Origin: Yinghuangia soli
GTDB lineage: Bacteria; Actinomycetota; Actinomycetes; Streptomycetales; Streptomycetaceae
NCBI RefSeq assembly: GCF_021502675.1
Contig: NZ_JAKFHA010000007.1
Coordinates: 54,351-118,350 of the forward strand
Length of the DNA stretch: 64,000 nucleotides
Reading direction: 5' to 3'
The notes under the pieces were generated by a model. The model was not told the origin of the DNA. It was given only the letters and a program-made list of their open reading frames with translations, and did no database searches. The stretch's first letter is position 1, and each line of letters starts with the position of its first letter. A program made the position numbers and the translations under genes. Positions 46,092 through 55,158 of the stretch are shown here, in pieces.

Positions 46092-47834
46092 TCACATCAC
46101 GTCGCCGCTGTCGTCGTCGCCGTCCCGGGCATAGGCCATCTCCCTTCGCTCCCGGTCCAGATCGAGGGTGGCCAGGTGGGCCAGGACCTCCTGGGATGCG
46201 TCCACCGGCTTGTCCGGGACCGGTGGTCGCCGCCCTTGGCGGGTGCCGAGGGTGGTGCCTGCTCCGCGCACGACTCCGGTGCGGAGCTCCAGCGCGGTGC
46301 CGACGTCGTCGGAGGTCGGCCGGTCGTGGCCGCGGAGGTCGGCGACGGTCCAGGCGACGCGCAGCACGCGGTCCAGGCCGCGCGCGGTGAGGCGGCCGCG
46401 TTCCAGGTCGCGGGCGGCCATCGCCAGGGCGTCCGGGTCGGTGGCCCAGCAGCTGCGCAGCTCGCGGCCGGGGACCTCGGCGTTCACCGACCACGGGGTG
46501 TCCGCGAAGCGGTGCGCGGCGCGGGCGCGGGCCTCGCGGACCCGGGCGGCGACCACCGCCGTGGTCTCGCCGGTGCCGGACGGTTCGAGCAGTTCGGCGC
46601 GGGAGACCGGGTCCACGGTCACCCGGACGTCGATCCGGTCCAGCAGCGGCCCGGACAGCCGTGCGAGGTACTTGGCCCGCATGACCGCCGAGCACGTGCA
46701 GTCCAGCCCCTTGCCCGCGAACCGGCCGCACGGGCAGGGATTGGCCGCGAGCACGAGCAGGAAGCGGGCCGGGAAGCGCAGGGTCCCGGCGGACCTCGCG
46801 ACGGTGACCATGCCGCCTTCCAGGGGCTGGCGCAGGGCGTCCAGAGCTCTTGTACTGAATTCGGGCGATTCATCCAAAAAGAGGACTCCGTGGTGGGCGA
46901 GCGAGACTGCTCCGGGGCGCGGGAGTCCGTTGCCGCCGCCGACCAGGCTCGGCATGGTCGCGGAGTGGTGCGGCGCGCAGAACGGCGGCTCGGTGACCAG
47001 CGGGCGGTCCGGCGGCAGGGTGCCGGCGACCGAGTGGACCGCGCTGACTTCGAGCGCCGCGGTGGGCTGCAGGGGCGGCAGCAGCCCGGGCAGGCGCTCG
47101 GCGAGCATCGTCTTGCCTGCGCCCGGCGGGCCGAGCAGGTAGAGGTGGTGGCCGCCGGCCGCGCAGATCTCCAGCGCGCGGCGGGCCCGGGCCTGGCCGG
47201 CCACGTCGGCGAGGTCCGGGGGCGGTTCGCCGGGCACCCCGGGGCCGCTCACCACCATCGGGCCGAGCAGGTCGGGATCGGGTCCCTGACCGCCGGTCTC
47301 GACCGGCTCCTCCGGAACCGGGAGCCCGCGCAGCACCGCGAAGAGGTGGCGCAGCGACCGGACGCCGAGCACCGCGACGTCGGGCACCAGGCGGGCCTCG
47401 ACGGCCACCGACTCGGGCACCACGACCTTGCGGCAGCCGGCCGAGGCGGCCGCCATCACGGACGGCAGGATGCCGCGGACCGGCCGCACCCGGCCGTCCA
47501 GGCCGACCTCGCCGAGCATGATGCAGTCGGCCAGCCGGTCCGGGTCGAGCTTGCCGTTGGCGGCCACGATCGCGCAGGCCACCGCGAGGTCGAAGCCGCT
47601 GCCGGTCTTGGGCACGGTGGCCGGGGAGAGTCCGACGGTGATGCGCCGCGGCGGCCATTCCTCGTCCGAGTTGACCAGCGCGGCGCGCACCCGGTCGCGG
47701 GACTCGCTGACGCTCTTGTCGGGCAGCCCGACCAGGTTGAACACCGCGAGGCCGGGCTCGATGTCGGCCTGCACCTCGACCACCACGCCGTCCACCCCGA
47801 GGAGGGTCACCGAGCGGGTCCGGGCGAACGCCAT
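46092..47834 (-). CDS. YifB/ComM family Mg-chelatase-like AAA ATPase
   Basis: A 580-residue AAA+ ATPase. The N-terminal Lon-protease-like domain begins MAFARTRSVTLLGVDGVVVE. The central ATPase has Walker A GPPGAGKTMLAERLPGLL and Walker B GVLFLDESPEFS, plus a zinc-type cluster CPCGRFAGKGLDCTCSA. The C-terminus has RVAWTVADLRGHDRPTSDDV. ComM in Vibrio is a branch-migration helicase used in transformation; a DNA recombination role beside dprA is plausible. ATG 47834 follows the yraN stop directly. Confidence 0.93.
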   Translation of the reverse strand: MAFARTRSVTLLGVDGVVVEVQADIEPGLAVFNLVGLPDKSVSESRDRVRAALVNSDEEWPPRRITVGLSPATVPKTGSGFDLAVACAIVAANGKLDPDRLADCIMLGEVGLDGRVRPVRGILPSVMAAASAGCRKVVVPESVAVEARLVPDVAVLGVRSLRHLFAVLRGLPVPEEPVETGGQGPDPDLLGPMVVSGPGVPGEPPPDLADVAGQARARRALEICAAGGHHLYLLGPPGAGKTMLAERLPGLLPPLQPTAALEVSAVHSVAGTLPPDRPLVTEPPFCAPHHSATMPSLVGGGNGLPRPGAVSLAHHGVLFLDESPEFSTRALDALRQPLEGGMVTVARSAGTLRFPARFLLVLAANPCPCGRFAGKGLDCTCSAVMRAKYLARLSGPLLDRIDVRVTVDPVSRAELLEPSGTGETTAVVAARVREARARAAHRFADTPWSVNAEVPGRELRSCWATDPDALAMAARDLERGRLTARGLDRVLRVAWTVADLRGHDRPTSDDVGTALELRTGVVRGAGTTLGTRQGRRPPVPDKPVDASQEVLAHLATLDLDRERREMAYARDGDDDSGDVM

Positions 47835-47835
47835 G

Positions 47836-48411
47836 TCAGCACGCCCCCTTCACGTGCTCCACGCGCGCGGCACCGCGCGCCGAGGGGAGCACCGCGACCA
47901 GGTCGACCCGGACGTCGCAGCCGGGCCGCACCAGATGGGGATGGGCCGCGATCCACTGCTCGGCGAGCGCGCGCAGACGCTCGGCCTTATGGCGGCCGAT
48001 CGCCTCGCACGGATGCTCGAAGCCGGGGCTCAGCCGGGTCTTGACCTCGCACACGACGAGGACGCCCGGACCGGACGGCGGGCCGAAGCAGTCGGCCTGG
48101 TCGGCACCGGGCGGCGGCAGGCCGCGCTCCAGCGCCACGAGATCGAGCTCACCCGCGGCGCAGCGCCAGTTGCGGTCCAGCACGACGAGCCCGGCCTCGA
48201 CCAGATGCCGCTCCGCGACCCGCTCGCCGTACCCGCCCACCGCACCGTTCCGCCCACCGCGCGGGGGACGGCCGCCTGCCGGATCCGCACCCCCGACCGC
48301 CCGGCCACGGCGAACACCGCCGGCGCCCTGGGACGGGCTGTCTCCCGCGGCCATGCCCGCGCACGCCTGTGCGCTCGTGCCGCGGATTTCCTCTTCGCCC
48401 TTGCCGGTCAT
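47836..48411 (-). CDS. yraN: YraN family endonuclease-like protein (UPF0102)
   Basis: A 191-residue protein. The conserved YraN core is GGYGERVAERHLVEAGLVVL, NWRCAAGELDLVALE and LVVCEVKTRLSPGFEHP, which gives the E-x-D-x-ExK pattern of restriction-like nucleases. The first 55 residues are Gly/Arg-rich and not conserved, so a start closer to GGYGE is possible. It lies immediately before yifB in the same transcript, the usual order. Cellular role is not known. Confidence 0.9.
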   Translation of the reverse strand: MTGKGEEEIRGTSAQACAGMAAGDSPSQGAGGVRRGRAVGGADPAGGRPPRGGRNGAVGGYGERVAERHLVEAGLVVLDRNWRCAAGELDLVALERGLPPPGADQADCFGPPSGPGVLVVCEVKTRLSPGFEHPCEAIGRHKAERLRALAEQWIAAHPHLVRPGCDVRVDLVAVLPSARGAARVEHVKGAC

Positions 48412-48418
48412 ACGACCA

Positions 48419-48455
48419 CCTCCGCCCCCGACCCTGACGGGTTCGGGGGCGGAGG
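48419..48455 (-). terminator. 13-bp hairpin between DUF2469 and yraN
   Basis: Arms 48419-48431 and 48443-48455 (CCTCCGCCCCCGA and its reverse) are perfectly complementary around an 11-base loop. It lies after the DUF2469 stop on the minus strand and directly before yraN. Confidence 0.7.
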
Positions 48456-48576
48456 CGCAGGTTCACGATCACCAGCCTGTGGACAACCGCGTCTGTGGAC
48501 GGCGGGTGTCCGGCCCGCCCGGAATCGGGTATGGCCGGGCGGTGGACCAGGCGTCAGGCCGGTGGACCGGCAGGTT

Positions 48577-48903
48577 CTATCCTCCGAAGCCTTCGTTGCC
48601 CGAGGGCATCTCCAGATCGCTCTTCGTCAGCTCCTCGACGTTGACGTCCTTGAAGGTCAAAACTCGAACATTCTTCACGAATCGGGCGGGACGATACATG
48701 TCCCAGACCCATGCGTCCGCCATGGCGAGCTCGAAGAACACCTCGCCGTCGGCCGAGCGCACATGCAGCTCGTACTGGTTCGTGAGATAGAAGCGCCGCT
48801 CCGTCTCGATGACGTACTTGAAGAGGCCGACGACATCGCGGTACTCGCGGTAGAGCTGAAGCTCCATCTCGGTCTCGTACTTTTCGAGATCCTCCGCACT
48901 CAT
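48577..48903 (-). CDS. DUF2469 family protein
   Basis: A 108-residue acidic protein of the actinobacterial DUF2469 family, of unknown function. It starts MSAEDLEKYETEMELQLYRE and has YVIETERRFYLTNQYELHVR and WVWDMYRPARFVKNVRVLTF. It has no membrane segment. ATG 48903 is clear; upstream extension to 49092 is unsupported. It is found between the signal peptidases and yraN in many actinobacteria, as here, suggesting a conserved role in this housekeeping block. Confidence 0.93.
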   Translation of the reverse strand: MSAEDLEKYETEMELQLYREYRDVVGLFKYVIETERRFYLTNQYELHVRSADGEVFFELAMADAWVWDMYRPARFVKNVRVLTFKDVNVEELTKSDLEMPSGNEGFGG

Positions 48904-48979
48904 GCGCGCCCCTCGCTCCTGCGCTTCGCTGTCGTTCCCATTGTGTACCGCGGTCCGGTCCACACTCCCGCGGTACGGG

Positions 48980-49567
48980 TCAGTTCCACCACTCGAACGG
49001 CTCGTCCACCAGCTCACCCGCCAAAAACCCGGGCAGCAACTCGGGCAGCCGCCCCGGATAGAAGTGCTGCGGGCTGGAGACGATCTCCTCAAGGGTCCAC
49101 CACCGGGCGCCGACGTACTCGTCGACCTCCTCCTCGGTCCACCCGTGGGCGTCGATCTCGGGGGCCTCCGCGGCCACCCGGGCCACCACCACGAACTCGT
49201 GCTGGACCCTCCGGTACTCCCCGCGGGTCCATGTGGAGCTGCGCCGCCATGTGGGTGCCCCGATGTCCTCCGGGGCCAGTTGCAGGCCGGTCTCCTCGGC
49301 GATCTCGCGCACCGCCGCGTCCACGTACGTCTCCCCGGGGTCCAGGCCGCCGCCGGGCAGGTCCCACCACTCGGAGGGGCGGCTGGCCGGCACGTTGTTG
49401 TTGAACAGCAGGATCCGGTCCGAGGCGTCCAGCAGGACCACCCGCACGGCCTTGCGGACCAGGTCGACGCGCAGGTCGGCGGGGTAATCGGGGACCGGAT
49501 GCGGCAGCGCGTCGGGCCAGGGGCTGACGGATCCCGCGGGCGGCGGGGCGGCGGCGTTCGAAGTCAT
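48980..49567 (-). CDS. NUDIX hydrolase
   Basis: A 195-residue hydrolase of nucleoside diphosphate-linked compounds. The Nudix box is GGGLDPGETYVDAAVREIAE followed by ETGL, matching GX5EX7REUXEEXGU. Flanking segments are AVRVVLLDASDRILLFNNNV and HEFVVVARVAAEAPEI. ATG 49567 is used. It follows the signal peptidase genes after a hairpin, as in Streptomyces. The substrate is unknown. Confidence 0.93.
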   Translation of the reverse strand: MTSNAAAPPPAGSVSPWPDALPHPVPDYPADLRVDLVRKAVRVVLLDASDRILLFNNNVPASRPSEWWDLPGGGLDPGETYVDAAVREIAEETGLQLAPEDIGAPTWRRSSTWTRGEYRRVQHEFVVVARVAAEAPEIDAHGWTEEEVDEYVGARWWTLEEIVSSPQHFYPGRLPELLPGFLAGELVDEPFEWWN

Positions 49568-49595
49568 CTGCCGATTGTGCCCCTGCCGGGCATAC

Positions 49596-49635
49596 GAAGG
49601 CCGGAACTCGCACTGGCGTACGAATTCCGGCCTCG
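49596..49635 (-). terminator. Hairpin after the signal peptidase cluster
   Basis: AAGGCCGGAA (49597-49606) pairs with TTCCGGCCT (49625-49633) around an 18-base loop. TTCCGGCCTCG occurs again about 24 bases on, giving an alternative pairing. It lies between lepB1 and the NUDIX gene on the minus strand. Confidence 0.6.
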
Positions 49636-49710
49636 TGTCGCGTCTCGTTCCGGCCTCGCGCCGCGCCGCTCCGGCGCGCGTGCGGGGTGTCCGGGGTGTC
49701 CGGGCCCGGC

Positions 49711-50856
49711 TCAGGCCGGCGGCGCCCCGGTGCCCGCGTCGCCGCGCTTCGGCTCGGTCCAGCGCCGCCGCCACAGCAGCAGCGGCACCGCGCCCGCCGC
49801 GCCGAACGCCAGCGGCGCGGCCGAGGACGACAGGCCCTTCTGGTCGAAGGTGTCCGGCACACCCAGCCAGTGCATGCGGCCGAGCGGCCAGATGACCGTG
49901 AACGCGCGCCCGATGACCTGGTCCTTGTCGACCGTGCCCGCCGCCGGGTCACCCGGTGCCACGTGGGCGCGCGAGTCCGCGGAGTTGGCGCGGTTGTCGC
50001 CCATCACCCACAGGCGCCCCTTGGGCACCGTGACCTTGAACGGCTTGTCCGACGGGGCGACCCCGGGCTTGAGGTACGTCTCGTTCAGCGGCACCCCGTT
50101 GACCAGGATGCGGCCCTCGGCGTCGCAGCACTCGACGGTGTCGCCGCCGACCCCGATGACCCGCTTGATCAGGTCCTTCTCGTTCGTCGACGGCATCAGG
50201 CCGACGAACGACAGGCCCTTCTGCAGGGCCCGCACCAGACCGTTGTCGGACTGCTGCGGCTCGCCCTCCAGCCAGCCGCCCGGGTCCTTGAACACGACGA
50301 CCTCGCCGCGCTCCGGCTCCGCGCCGAACCACGGGGTGAGCTTGTCGACCAGCACCCGGTCGCCCACCTTGATGGTGTCCTCCATCGACTCCGACGGAAT
50401 CGAGAAGGCCTGCACCAGGAACGTCTTGATGATCAGCGCGAGCACCAGCGCGATGCCCAGCAGCAGCGGGAGTTCCTTCCAGAAGGACCCCTTCTTCGCC
50501 GGCTTGCGCTGCTTCTTCTTGCGCCGGCCCGAGGTGTCCTCGGCATCCGACTCGGCCTCGGCGCCGGCCTCCGCGCCGCTGCCGGCACCGGCTGCGGCGG
50601 CGCCTTCACGGGGACGTTCCTGCGCGGGAACTCCGGTCCCCGCAGCGGGCGGACCCGGCGGGAGAGGCGGGACGGGCGGCACCGGGGGCGCCCCCGGACC
50701 GTCCGGCGAAGCCGCGTCGCCCGGGCCGACCGGCGGGAACGGCGAGTCCGCACCGCCCGGTTCCCCGGACTCCGGCTGCCGGTGCGGCTCCTCGGGCCGG
50801 CGGCCCGACTCGTCGTCTCCACCTGCGGACCGTGCTCCGACCACGACTTCCCCCAC
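49711..50856 (-). CDS. lepB: Type I signal peptidase (third of three)
   Basis: A 381-residue membrane protease that cuts signal peptides from exported proteins. A Pro/Gly/Ala-rich cytoplasmic N-terminus of about 120 residues precedes the membrane helix LPLLLGIALVLALIIKTFLV. The catalytic Ser is in FSIPSESMEDTI and the Lys in DLIKRVIGVGGDTV; box E is WVMGDNRANSADSRAH. A second helix near the C-terminus (APLAFGAAGAVPLLLW) resembles the two-helix Streptomyces SipX/SipY type. Last of three lepB paralogues transcribed together. Confidence 0.95.
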   Translation of the reverse strand: MGEVVVGARSAGGDDESGRRPEEPHRQPESGEPGGADSPFPPVGPGDAASPDGPGAPPVPPVPPLPPGPPAAGTGVPAQERPREGAAAAGAGSGAEAGAEAESDAEDTSGRRKKKQRKPAKKGSFWKELPLLLGIALVLALIIKTFLVQAFSIPSESMEDTIKVGDRVLVDKLTPWFGAEPERGEVVVFKDPGGWLEGEPQQSDNGLVRALQKGLSFVGLMPSTNEKDLIKRVIGVGGDTVECCDAEGRILVNGVPLNETYLKPGVAPSDKPFKVTVPKGRLWVMGDNRANSADSRAHVAPGDPAAGTVDKDQVIGRAFTVIWPLGRMHWLGVPDTFDQKGLSSSAAPLAFGAAGAVPLLLWRRRWTEPKRGDAGTGAPPA

Positions 50857-50949
50857 GGCGCCTCCTCGTACCTGTGACCATGACGGCGGCGCCCGGCACT
50901 TTGGCGCGCTGCCGTCCGTCCATCGTCATGCTTCGAATGTCGGCACGCA

Positions 50950-52053
50950 TCACGTGCCCGGTGGGATCGCCTGGCAGCCCTGGTCCCGCGGGCGCGAGCG
51001 TACACGCCGACGGACCAGGATCACCGGAACGGCGCCCGCCACCCCCATAACGACCGGAACGGGCGAGAGAACCGCAGCCGCGTTGCCAGGATTGGCAAAT
51101 TTTCCGGCACCCTCGAACGTCGACGGCACCGGCAGCCCCTTCCACCGGCTGACCGGCCAGGCCACCGTGAACGCCCGCCCCACCACGTCGTCTTCGGAGA
51201 TCGTGCCCTGGTGGGGACTGTCCTGATGGGCGCGCGAGTCGGAGGAATCGCCGCGGTGGTCGCCCATCACCCACAGGCGGCCCTTGGGCACCTTGACCGA
51301 GAACGGCACGTTGGACGGCGCGTCGCCGGGATAGATGTACGGCTCGTCCAGCGGCACCCCGTTGACCGTGATCCGCCCGGTGTCGTCGCAGCACACGACG
51401 GTGTCGCCGCCCACCCCGATGACCCGCTTGATCAGGTCCTGCTCGTCGTCCGACGGCAGCAGTCCGACGTACACCAGACCCTGCTTGAGCTGCTTGATCA
51501 CCGGCGGTGGATCGGATTTCGGCTTGCGCCCGAGCCAGCCGCCCGGGTCGCGGAACACCACGACCTCGCCGCGTTCCGGCTCGGCGCCGAACCACGGCGT
51601 GAGCTTGTCGACCAGCACCCGGTCGCCGATGCCGATCGTCTGCTGCATCGAACCCGAAGGGATGAAGAACGCCTGTACGAAGAAGGTCTTGATGAGCAGC
51701 GCGAGGACCACCGCGGTCACCACGAGGATCGGGATCTCGCGTATCAGCGAGAACGGTTTGTCCTTGCGCCGCCAGCGCCGCCGCGGCGTCCGCCCGCGCG
51801 CGGCGGCCCGACCGCCCGCCACCGGTACGCCCGTTGCCTCACCCGTGCCCGCGGGAGGTTCGGCCGCCGCGCCGCCGAGCGGTACGACGGCGCGCAGTTG
51901 CGCGGTGGCCTCCGGGTCCGGGAGCGCGGGCGGGCCTTCCGGCGCAGGCGGTCGCGCGCCCTCTGCGGCAGGCGGTCGCGGACTCTCCGCCGCGGACGGC
52001 CGCGCGCTCTCCCCCGAACTCCGTGATCCGCGGGGCTTGCCCCGCTTACCCAC
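50950..52053 (-). CDS. lepB: Type I signal peptidase (second of three)
   Basis: A 367-residue paralogue. Its cytoplasmic tail of about 100 residues contains one ATAQL motif (residues 49-53) also found three times in the neighbouring peptidase. The membrane helix is IPILVVTAVVLALLIKTFFV. Catalytic Ser is in FFIPSGSMQQTI, Lys in DLIKRVIGVGGDTV, box E is WVMGDHRGDSSDSRAH. A C-terminal helix (VVMGVAGAVPVILV) is present. ATG 52053 overlaps the end of the upstream lepB gene by eight bases. Confidence 0.95.
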   Translation of the reverse strand: MGKRGKPRGSRSSGESARPSAAESPRPPAAEGARPPAPEGPPALPDPEATAQLRAVVPLGGAAAEPPAGTGEATGVPVAGGRAAARGRTPRRRWRRKDKPFSLIREIPILVVTAVVLALLIKTFFVQAFFIPSGSMQQTIGIGDRVLVDKLTPWFGAEPERGEVVVFRDPGGWLGRKPKSDPPPVIKQLKQGLVYVGLLPSDDEQDLIKRVIGVGGDTVVCCDDTGRITVNGVPLDEPYIYPGDAPSNVPFSVKVPKGRLWVMGDHRGDSSDSRAHQDSPHQGTISEDDVVGRAFTVAWPVSRWKGLPVPSTFEGAGKFANPGNAAAVLSPVPVVMGVAGAVPVILVRRRVRSRPRDQGCQAIPPGT

Positions 52054-53767
52054 GGCCCGGGACCGCCGGCGGCTCCTGTCGGCCGATGCCGGGCTGCGAG
52101 AACGTCGACGGGCGGTCGATGCCGCCGATCCGGCCCACCGGCCAGATGATCCAGTCCACGCGCCCCACGACCCGGTCCTCCGGCACGAACCCGCCGCCGG
52201 GCTTGCCCATGTACTCGCGCGAGTCGGCGGAGTTCCCGCGGTGGTCGCCCATCACCCACAACTCGCCCTCGGGCACCCGGATGTCGAACGGCACCTTCGA
52301 CGGCACGTCGCCGGGATAGAGGTAGCCGGACTCCTCCAGCGCGACACCGTTGACCGTGATGCGGCCGTGCGCATCGCAGCACACCACATGGTCGCCGCCG
52401 ATCCCGATGACGCGCTTCACGAAGTCGGTCTCGCCGGAGTTCCCGAACCCGAACATCGACCCGACGCCTTCGACCGCGCGCCCTATCGGGTTCGACGAAC
52501 CGCTGTCGCGCTTGCCGTCGAACGTGAACACGCCGGTCCCGTCGAACACCACGACGTCGCCGCGCTCGGGCTTGTCGCCGAATGTGTACGCAAGCTTGTT
52601 GACCAGGACGCGGTCGCCGATCTGCAGCGTGTTCTCCATAGAACCGCTGGGGATGACGAACGGCTGCGCAACGTACGAATGCAGCACCACGACGACCAGC
52701 AGCCCGAAGGCCAGCATCAACGGGAGTTCCACCCATGCGGGCAACCGGCGCCGGCGCGCGTACTCGTCCTCGCCGTCCTCGTCTTCGTCCGCGTCGCTGT
52801 CGACCTCGGCTTCGGTGACGGCGGTGGTGGCCGCGGCGGGCTGCGGCTTGGCCTCGGGCTTGGGCTTGGTCAGGACGACCGTCGCGGCGGTGGCGGCACC
52901 GCCCGCCGACGAGACCGGCGTCGCCGCGGGCAACGCAGGTGCCTCGGTCTCCGCCACGGGGGCCGGGGCCGGTACGGACGCGGCAGCCGGCGCCTTCAGT
53001 TGGGCGGTCACATCGCCGGACGAACTCCGCGGGCGGCCCGGGACGGCCAGTTGCGCCGTGGCGTCGCCGGCCGCGCCTTCGGTGCCTTCTGCACTGCCAC
53101 GCTCGTCGGCGTCACCCGAAGCGTCGCCCTCGGCAGCCGGGCGGGCCGCGGCGGGGACGCGGAGCTGGGCAGTAGCCTCGGCAGCGGCCGGTACGGCCTC
53201 GGCTTCGCTGTCGGCTTCAGTTTCGGGTTCGGCCTCGGCCTCGGCCTCGGCGCCGTCGTCAGCGTCGTCTTTGGCGTCGTCTTTGGCGTCGGCCTCGCCA
53301 TCGCCGTCGGTTTCCTCGGCCGAGGACTCCGACGTCTCCGAAGACTCCTCGGCGTCCGCGGCTTCCGAGTCGCCGTCGTCGTCCGGGCGCTCCGGCTGCT
53401 CGGACTCCGCGGACTCCTCCGCGGACTCCTCGGCGGTCTCCGAGCCCTCCGCGTCCTCCACGTCCTCCGAAGGCACCGCGTCCCCCGCGTCCTCCGGCGC
53501 CTCGGAGACCTCGGCGGCATCCGGACCCGCCTGCTCCCCGACCGGCTCTCCGACCGGTTGTCCGACCGGCTCTCCCACCGGTTTCTCACCCGCCGAATCG
53601 TCCTCCGCCGGGTCCGCCGAGCGTTCCTGGGCATGGGTCGGCCGCGGCTCCGTGCCCTCGCTTCGCGAGGAGCCGGTGGAGGTCTCCACCGTGGAGCCGC
53701 GGCCGTTGTCCGGTTCGGCGGGTCGCGGGGTCTCCCCCGTCTCGACCGTGCGCGCTGCGTCGTCCAT
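52046..53767 (-). CDS. lepB: Type I signal peptidase with long acidic N-terminal tail (first of three)
   Basis: A 573-residue paralogue, almost twice normal size. Residues 1-340 form a Glu/Asp/Ser/Ala-rich cytoplasmic tail with a PVGE-type repeat (about 63-79) and three TAQL motifs (199-202, 237-240, 254-257). The membrane helix is near 346-365, catalytic Ser376 is in VIPSGSMENTL, Lys in DFVKRVIGIGGDHV, box E is WVMGDHRGNSADSREY. Unlike its two neighbours it lacks a C-terminal helix. ATG 53767 is chosen; GTG 53794 is an alternative and would add a rare TTA leucine codon. Both lack a strong ribosome binding site. Confidence 0.92.
   Translation of the reverse strand: MDDAARTVETGETPRPAEPDNGRGSTVETSTGSSRSEGTEPRPTHAQERSADPAEDDSAGEKPVGEPVGQPVGEPVGEQAGPDAAEVSEAPEDAGDAVPSEDVEDAEGSETAEESAEESAESEQPERPDDDGDSEAADAEESSETSESSAEETDGDGEADAKDDAKDDADDGAEAEAEAEPETEADSEAEAVPAAAEATAQLRVPAAARPAAEGDASGDADERGSAEGTEGAAGDATAQLAVPGRPRSSSGDVTAQLKAPAAASVPAPAPVAETEAPALPAATPVSSAGGAATAATVVLTKPKPEAKPQPAAATTAVTEAEVDSDADEDEDGEDEYARRRRLPAWVELPLMLAFGLLVVVVLHSYVAQPFVIPSGSMENTLQIGDRVLVNKLAYTFGDKPERGDVVVFDGTGVFTFDGKRDSGSSNPIGRAVEGVGSMFGFGNSGETDFVKRVIGIGGDHVVCCDAHGRITVNGVALEESGYLYPGDVPSKVPFDIRVPEGELWVMGDHRGNSADSREYMGKPGGGFVPEDRVVGRVDWIIWPVGRIGGIDRPSTFSQPGIGRQEPPAVPGRG
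53538..53581. repeat. 12-bp tandem repeat inside lepB
   Basis: About three and a half copies of a 12-base unit resembling CGACCGGCTCTC encode the repeated PVGE/PVGQ peptide in the acidic tail of the first signal peptidase. Being in frame, copy changes would only alter tail length. Confidence 0.75.
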
Positions 53768-53818
53768 TGCGGACGAGCCTAACGGGCCGGTCACCCCGAC
53801 CTGATCGGAGGCGCTGCG

Positions 53819-54184
53819 TCAGACCGTGCGGCCCGAAGCGTCGCGCTTCTCCTTGATCTTCGCGGCCTTGCCGCGCAGGTCGCGCAGGTAGTACAGCTTC
53901 GCGCGGCGGACGTCGCCGCGGGTCACGACCTCGATCTTCTCGATGACCGGGGTGTGCACCGGGAAGGTGCGCTCCACGCCGACGTTGTAGCTGACCTTGC
54001 GGACCGTGAAGGTCTCGCGGACGCCCGCACCCTGGCGGCGCAGCACGAAGCCCTGGAAGACCTGGACGCGGGACTTGTTGCCTTCGATGACGCGCACGTG
54101 CACCTTGAGGGTGTCACCGGCGCGGAAGGCCGGAACGTCGTCGCGCAGGGAGGCTGCGTCGAGGCCGTCGATGATGTTGGCCAT
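53819..54184 (-). CDS. rplS: 50S ribosomal protein L19
   Basis: A 121-residue ribosomal protein at the interface of the large and small subunits. It starts [20 protein letters not shown] and has [40 protein letters not shown] and [20 protein letters not shown], all standard for L19. ATG 54184 is favoured over the upstream frame to 54223. It follows trmD, as in most bacteria, with a 164-base gap. Confidence 0.97.
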   Translation of the reverse strand: MANIIDGLDAASLRDDVPAFRAGDTLKVHVRVIEGNKSRVQVFQGFVLRRQGAGVRETFTVRKVSYNVGVERTFPVHTPVIEKIEVVTRGDVRRAKLYYLRDLRGKAAKIKEKRDASGRTV

Positions 54185-54270
54185 GATGGCGTCGCTTTCT
54201 CGCAGGTGCCACAGGTCACCCACGGCATGTCGTGGTGTCTACAGAAAGAGGGCCGCCGACCTCTGCAGTG

Positions 54271-54294
54271 GTGCTCCCCCTGTGGCAGGGGCAC
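54271..54294. other. Hairpin in the trmD-rplS gap
   Basis: CCCCTG and CAGGGG around TGG, flanked by outer GTG/CAC pairing, form a small hairpin in the 164-base gap upstream of rplS. It could be an attenuator or part of an rplS leader. I see no clear promoter. Confidence 0.4.
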
Positions 54295-54348
54295 CTCCGG
54301 CGCCTGCGCCGAGCGCGGTTCCGGACCAGGTCGTACGACAACAGCTGT

Positions 54349-55158
54349 TCAGTCTGCCACAGGGGTGGCGTCCGGCGAAAACCGGCCGTCCCGCTCGCTC
54401 CAGCCGAGTGCGGCAAGGGTCGCCCTGTCCTTCTTGTCCGCTTCCCCTGCGGTCAGGCGTTCCAGCAGGTCAGGGCGGTTTTCCGCGGTCCGCGCGAGGG
54501 CCTGGTCGCGGCGCCAGCGGGCGATCGCGCCGTGGTTGCCGGAGAGCAGGACGGGCGGCACCTCGCGGCCGCGCCATTCGGCGGGCTTGGTGTAGACCGG
54601 GCCCTCCAGCAGGTTCGCCATCGCGCCCGGCGCGAACGAGTCGTCGCGCACCGATTCGGCGTTGCCGAGGACGCCGGGCAGCAGCCGGGCCACCGCCTCG
54701 ACCATCACCAGCACCGCGACCTCGCCGCCGGCCAGCACGTAGTCGCCGATGGAGACCTCGTCGACGCGCATGCGCGTCGCGGCGTCCTCGATGACCCGCC
54801 GGTCGATGCCCTCATAGCGGGCCGGTGCGAACACCAGCCAGGGCTCGGCGGCCAGTTCGACGGCCAGTTCCTGGGTGAACGGCCGGCCGGACGGGGTCGG
54901 GACGATCAGCCGCGGCACGGACTCCCCGTCCAGGGGCGCCACTTCCTCCAGCGCCGCGGCCCACGGCTCGGGCTTCATGACCATGCCGGGGCCGCCGCCG
55001 TACGGCGTGTCGTCGACCGTGCGGTGCACGTCGTGCGCCTGGTCGCGCAGTTGGTGCAGGCGCACGTCCAGCAGGCCCTTGGCGCGGGCCTTGCCGACCA
55101 GCGAGACGTCGAGCGGGGCGAGGTACTCGGGGAAGATCGAGACGACGTCGATCCTCAT
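54349..55158 (-). CDS. trmD: tRNA (guanine37-N1)-methyltransferase
   Basis: A 269-residue SPOUT methyltransferase that makes m1G37 in tRNAs and prevents frameshifting. It starts [20 protein letters not shown] and has [40 protein letters not shown] and the knot region [23 protein letters not shown] 55158 overlaps the rimM stop (ATGA), so it is coupled to rimM. The frame is open upstream only as a rimM shadow. Confidence 0.97.
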   Translation of the reverse strand: MRIDVVSIFPEYLAPLDVSLVGKARAKGLLDVRLHQLRDQAHDVHRTVDDTPYGGGPGMVMKPEPWAAALEEVAPLDGESVPRLIVPTPSGRPFTQELAVELAAEPWLVFAPARYEGIDRRVIEDAATRMRVDEVSIGDYVLAGGEVAVLVMVEAVARLLPGVLGNAESVRDDSFAPGAMANLLEGPVYTKPAEWRGREVPPVLLSGNHGAIARWRRDQALARTAENRPDLLERLTAGEADKKDRATLAALGWSERDGRFSPDATPVAD

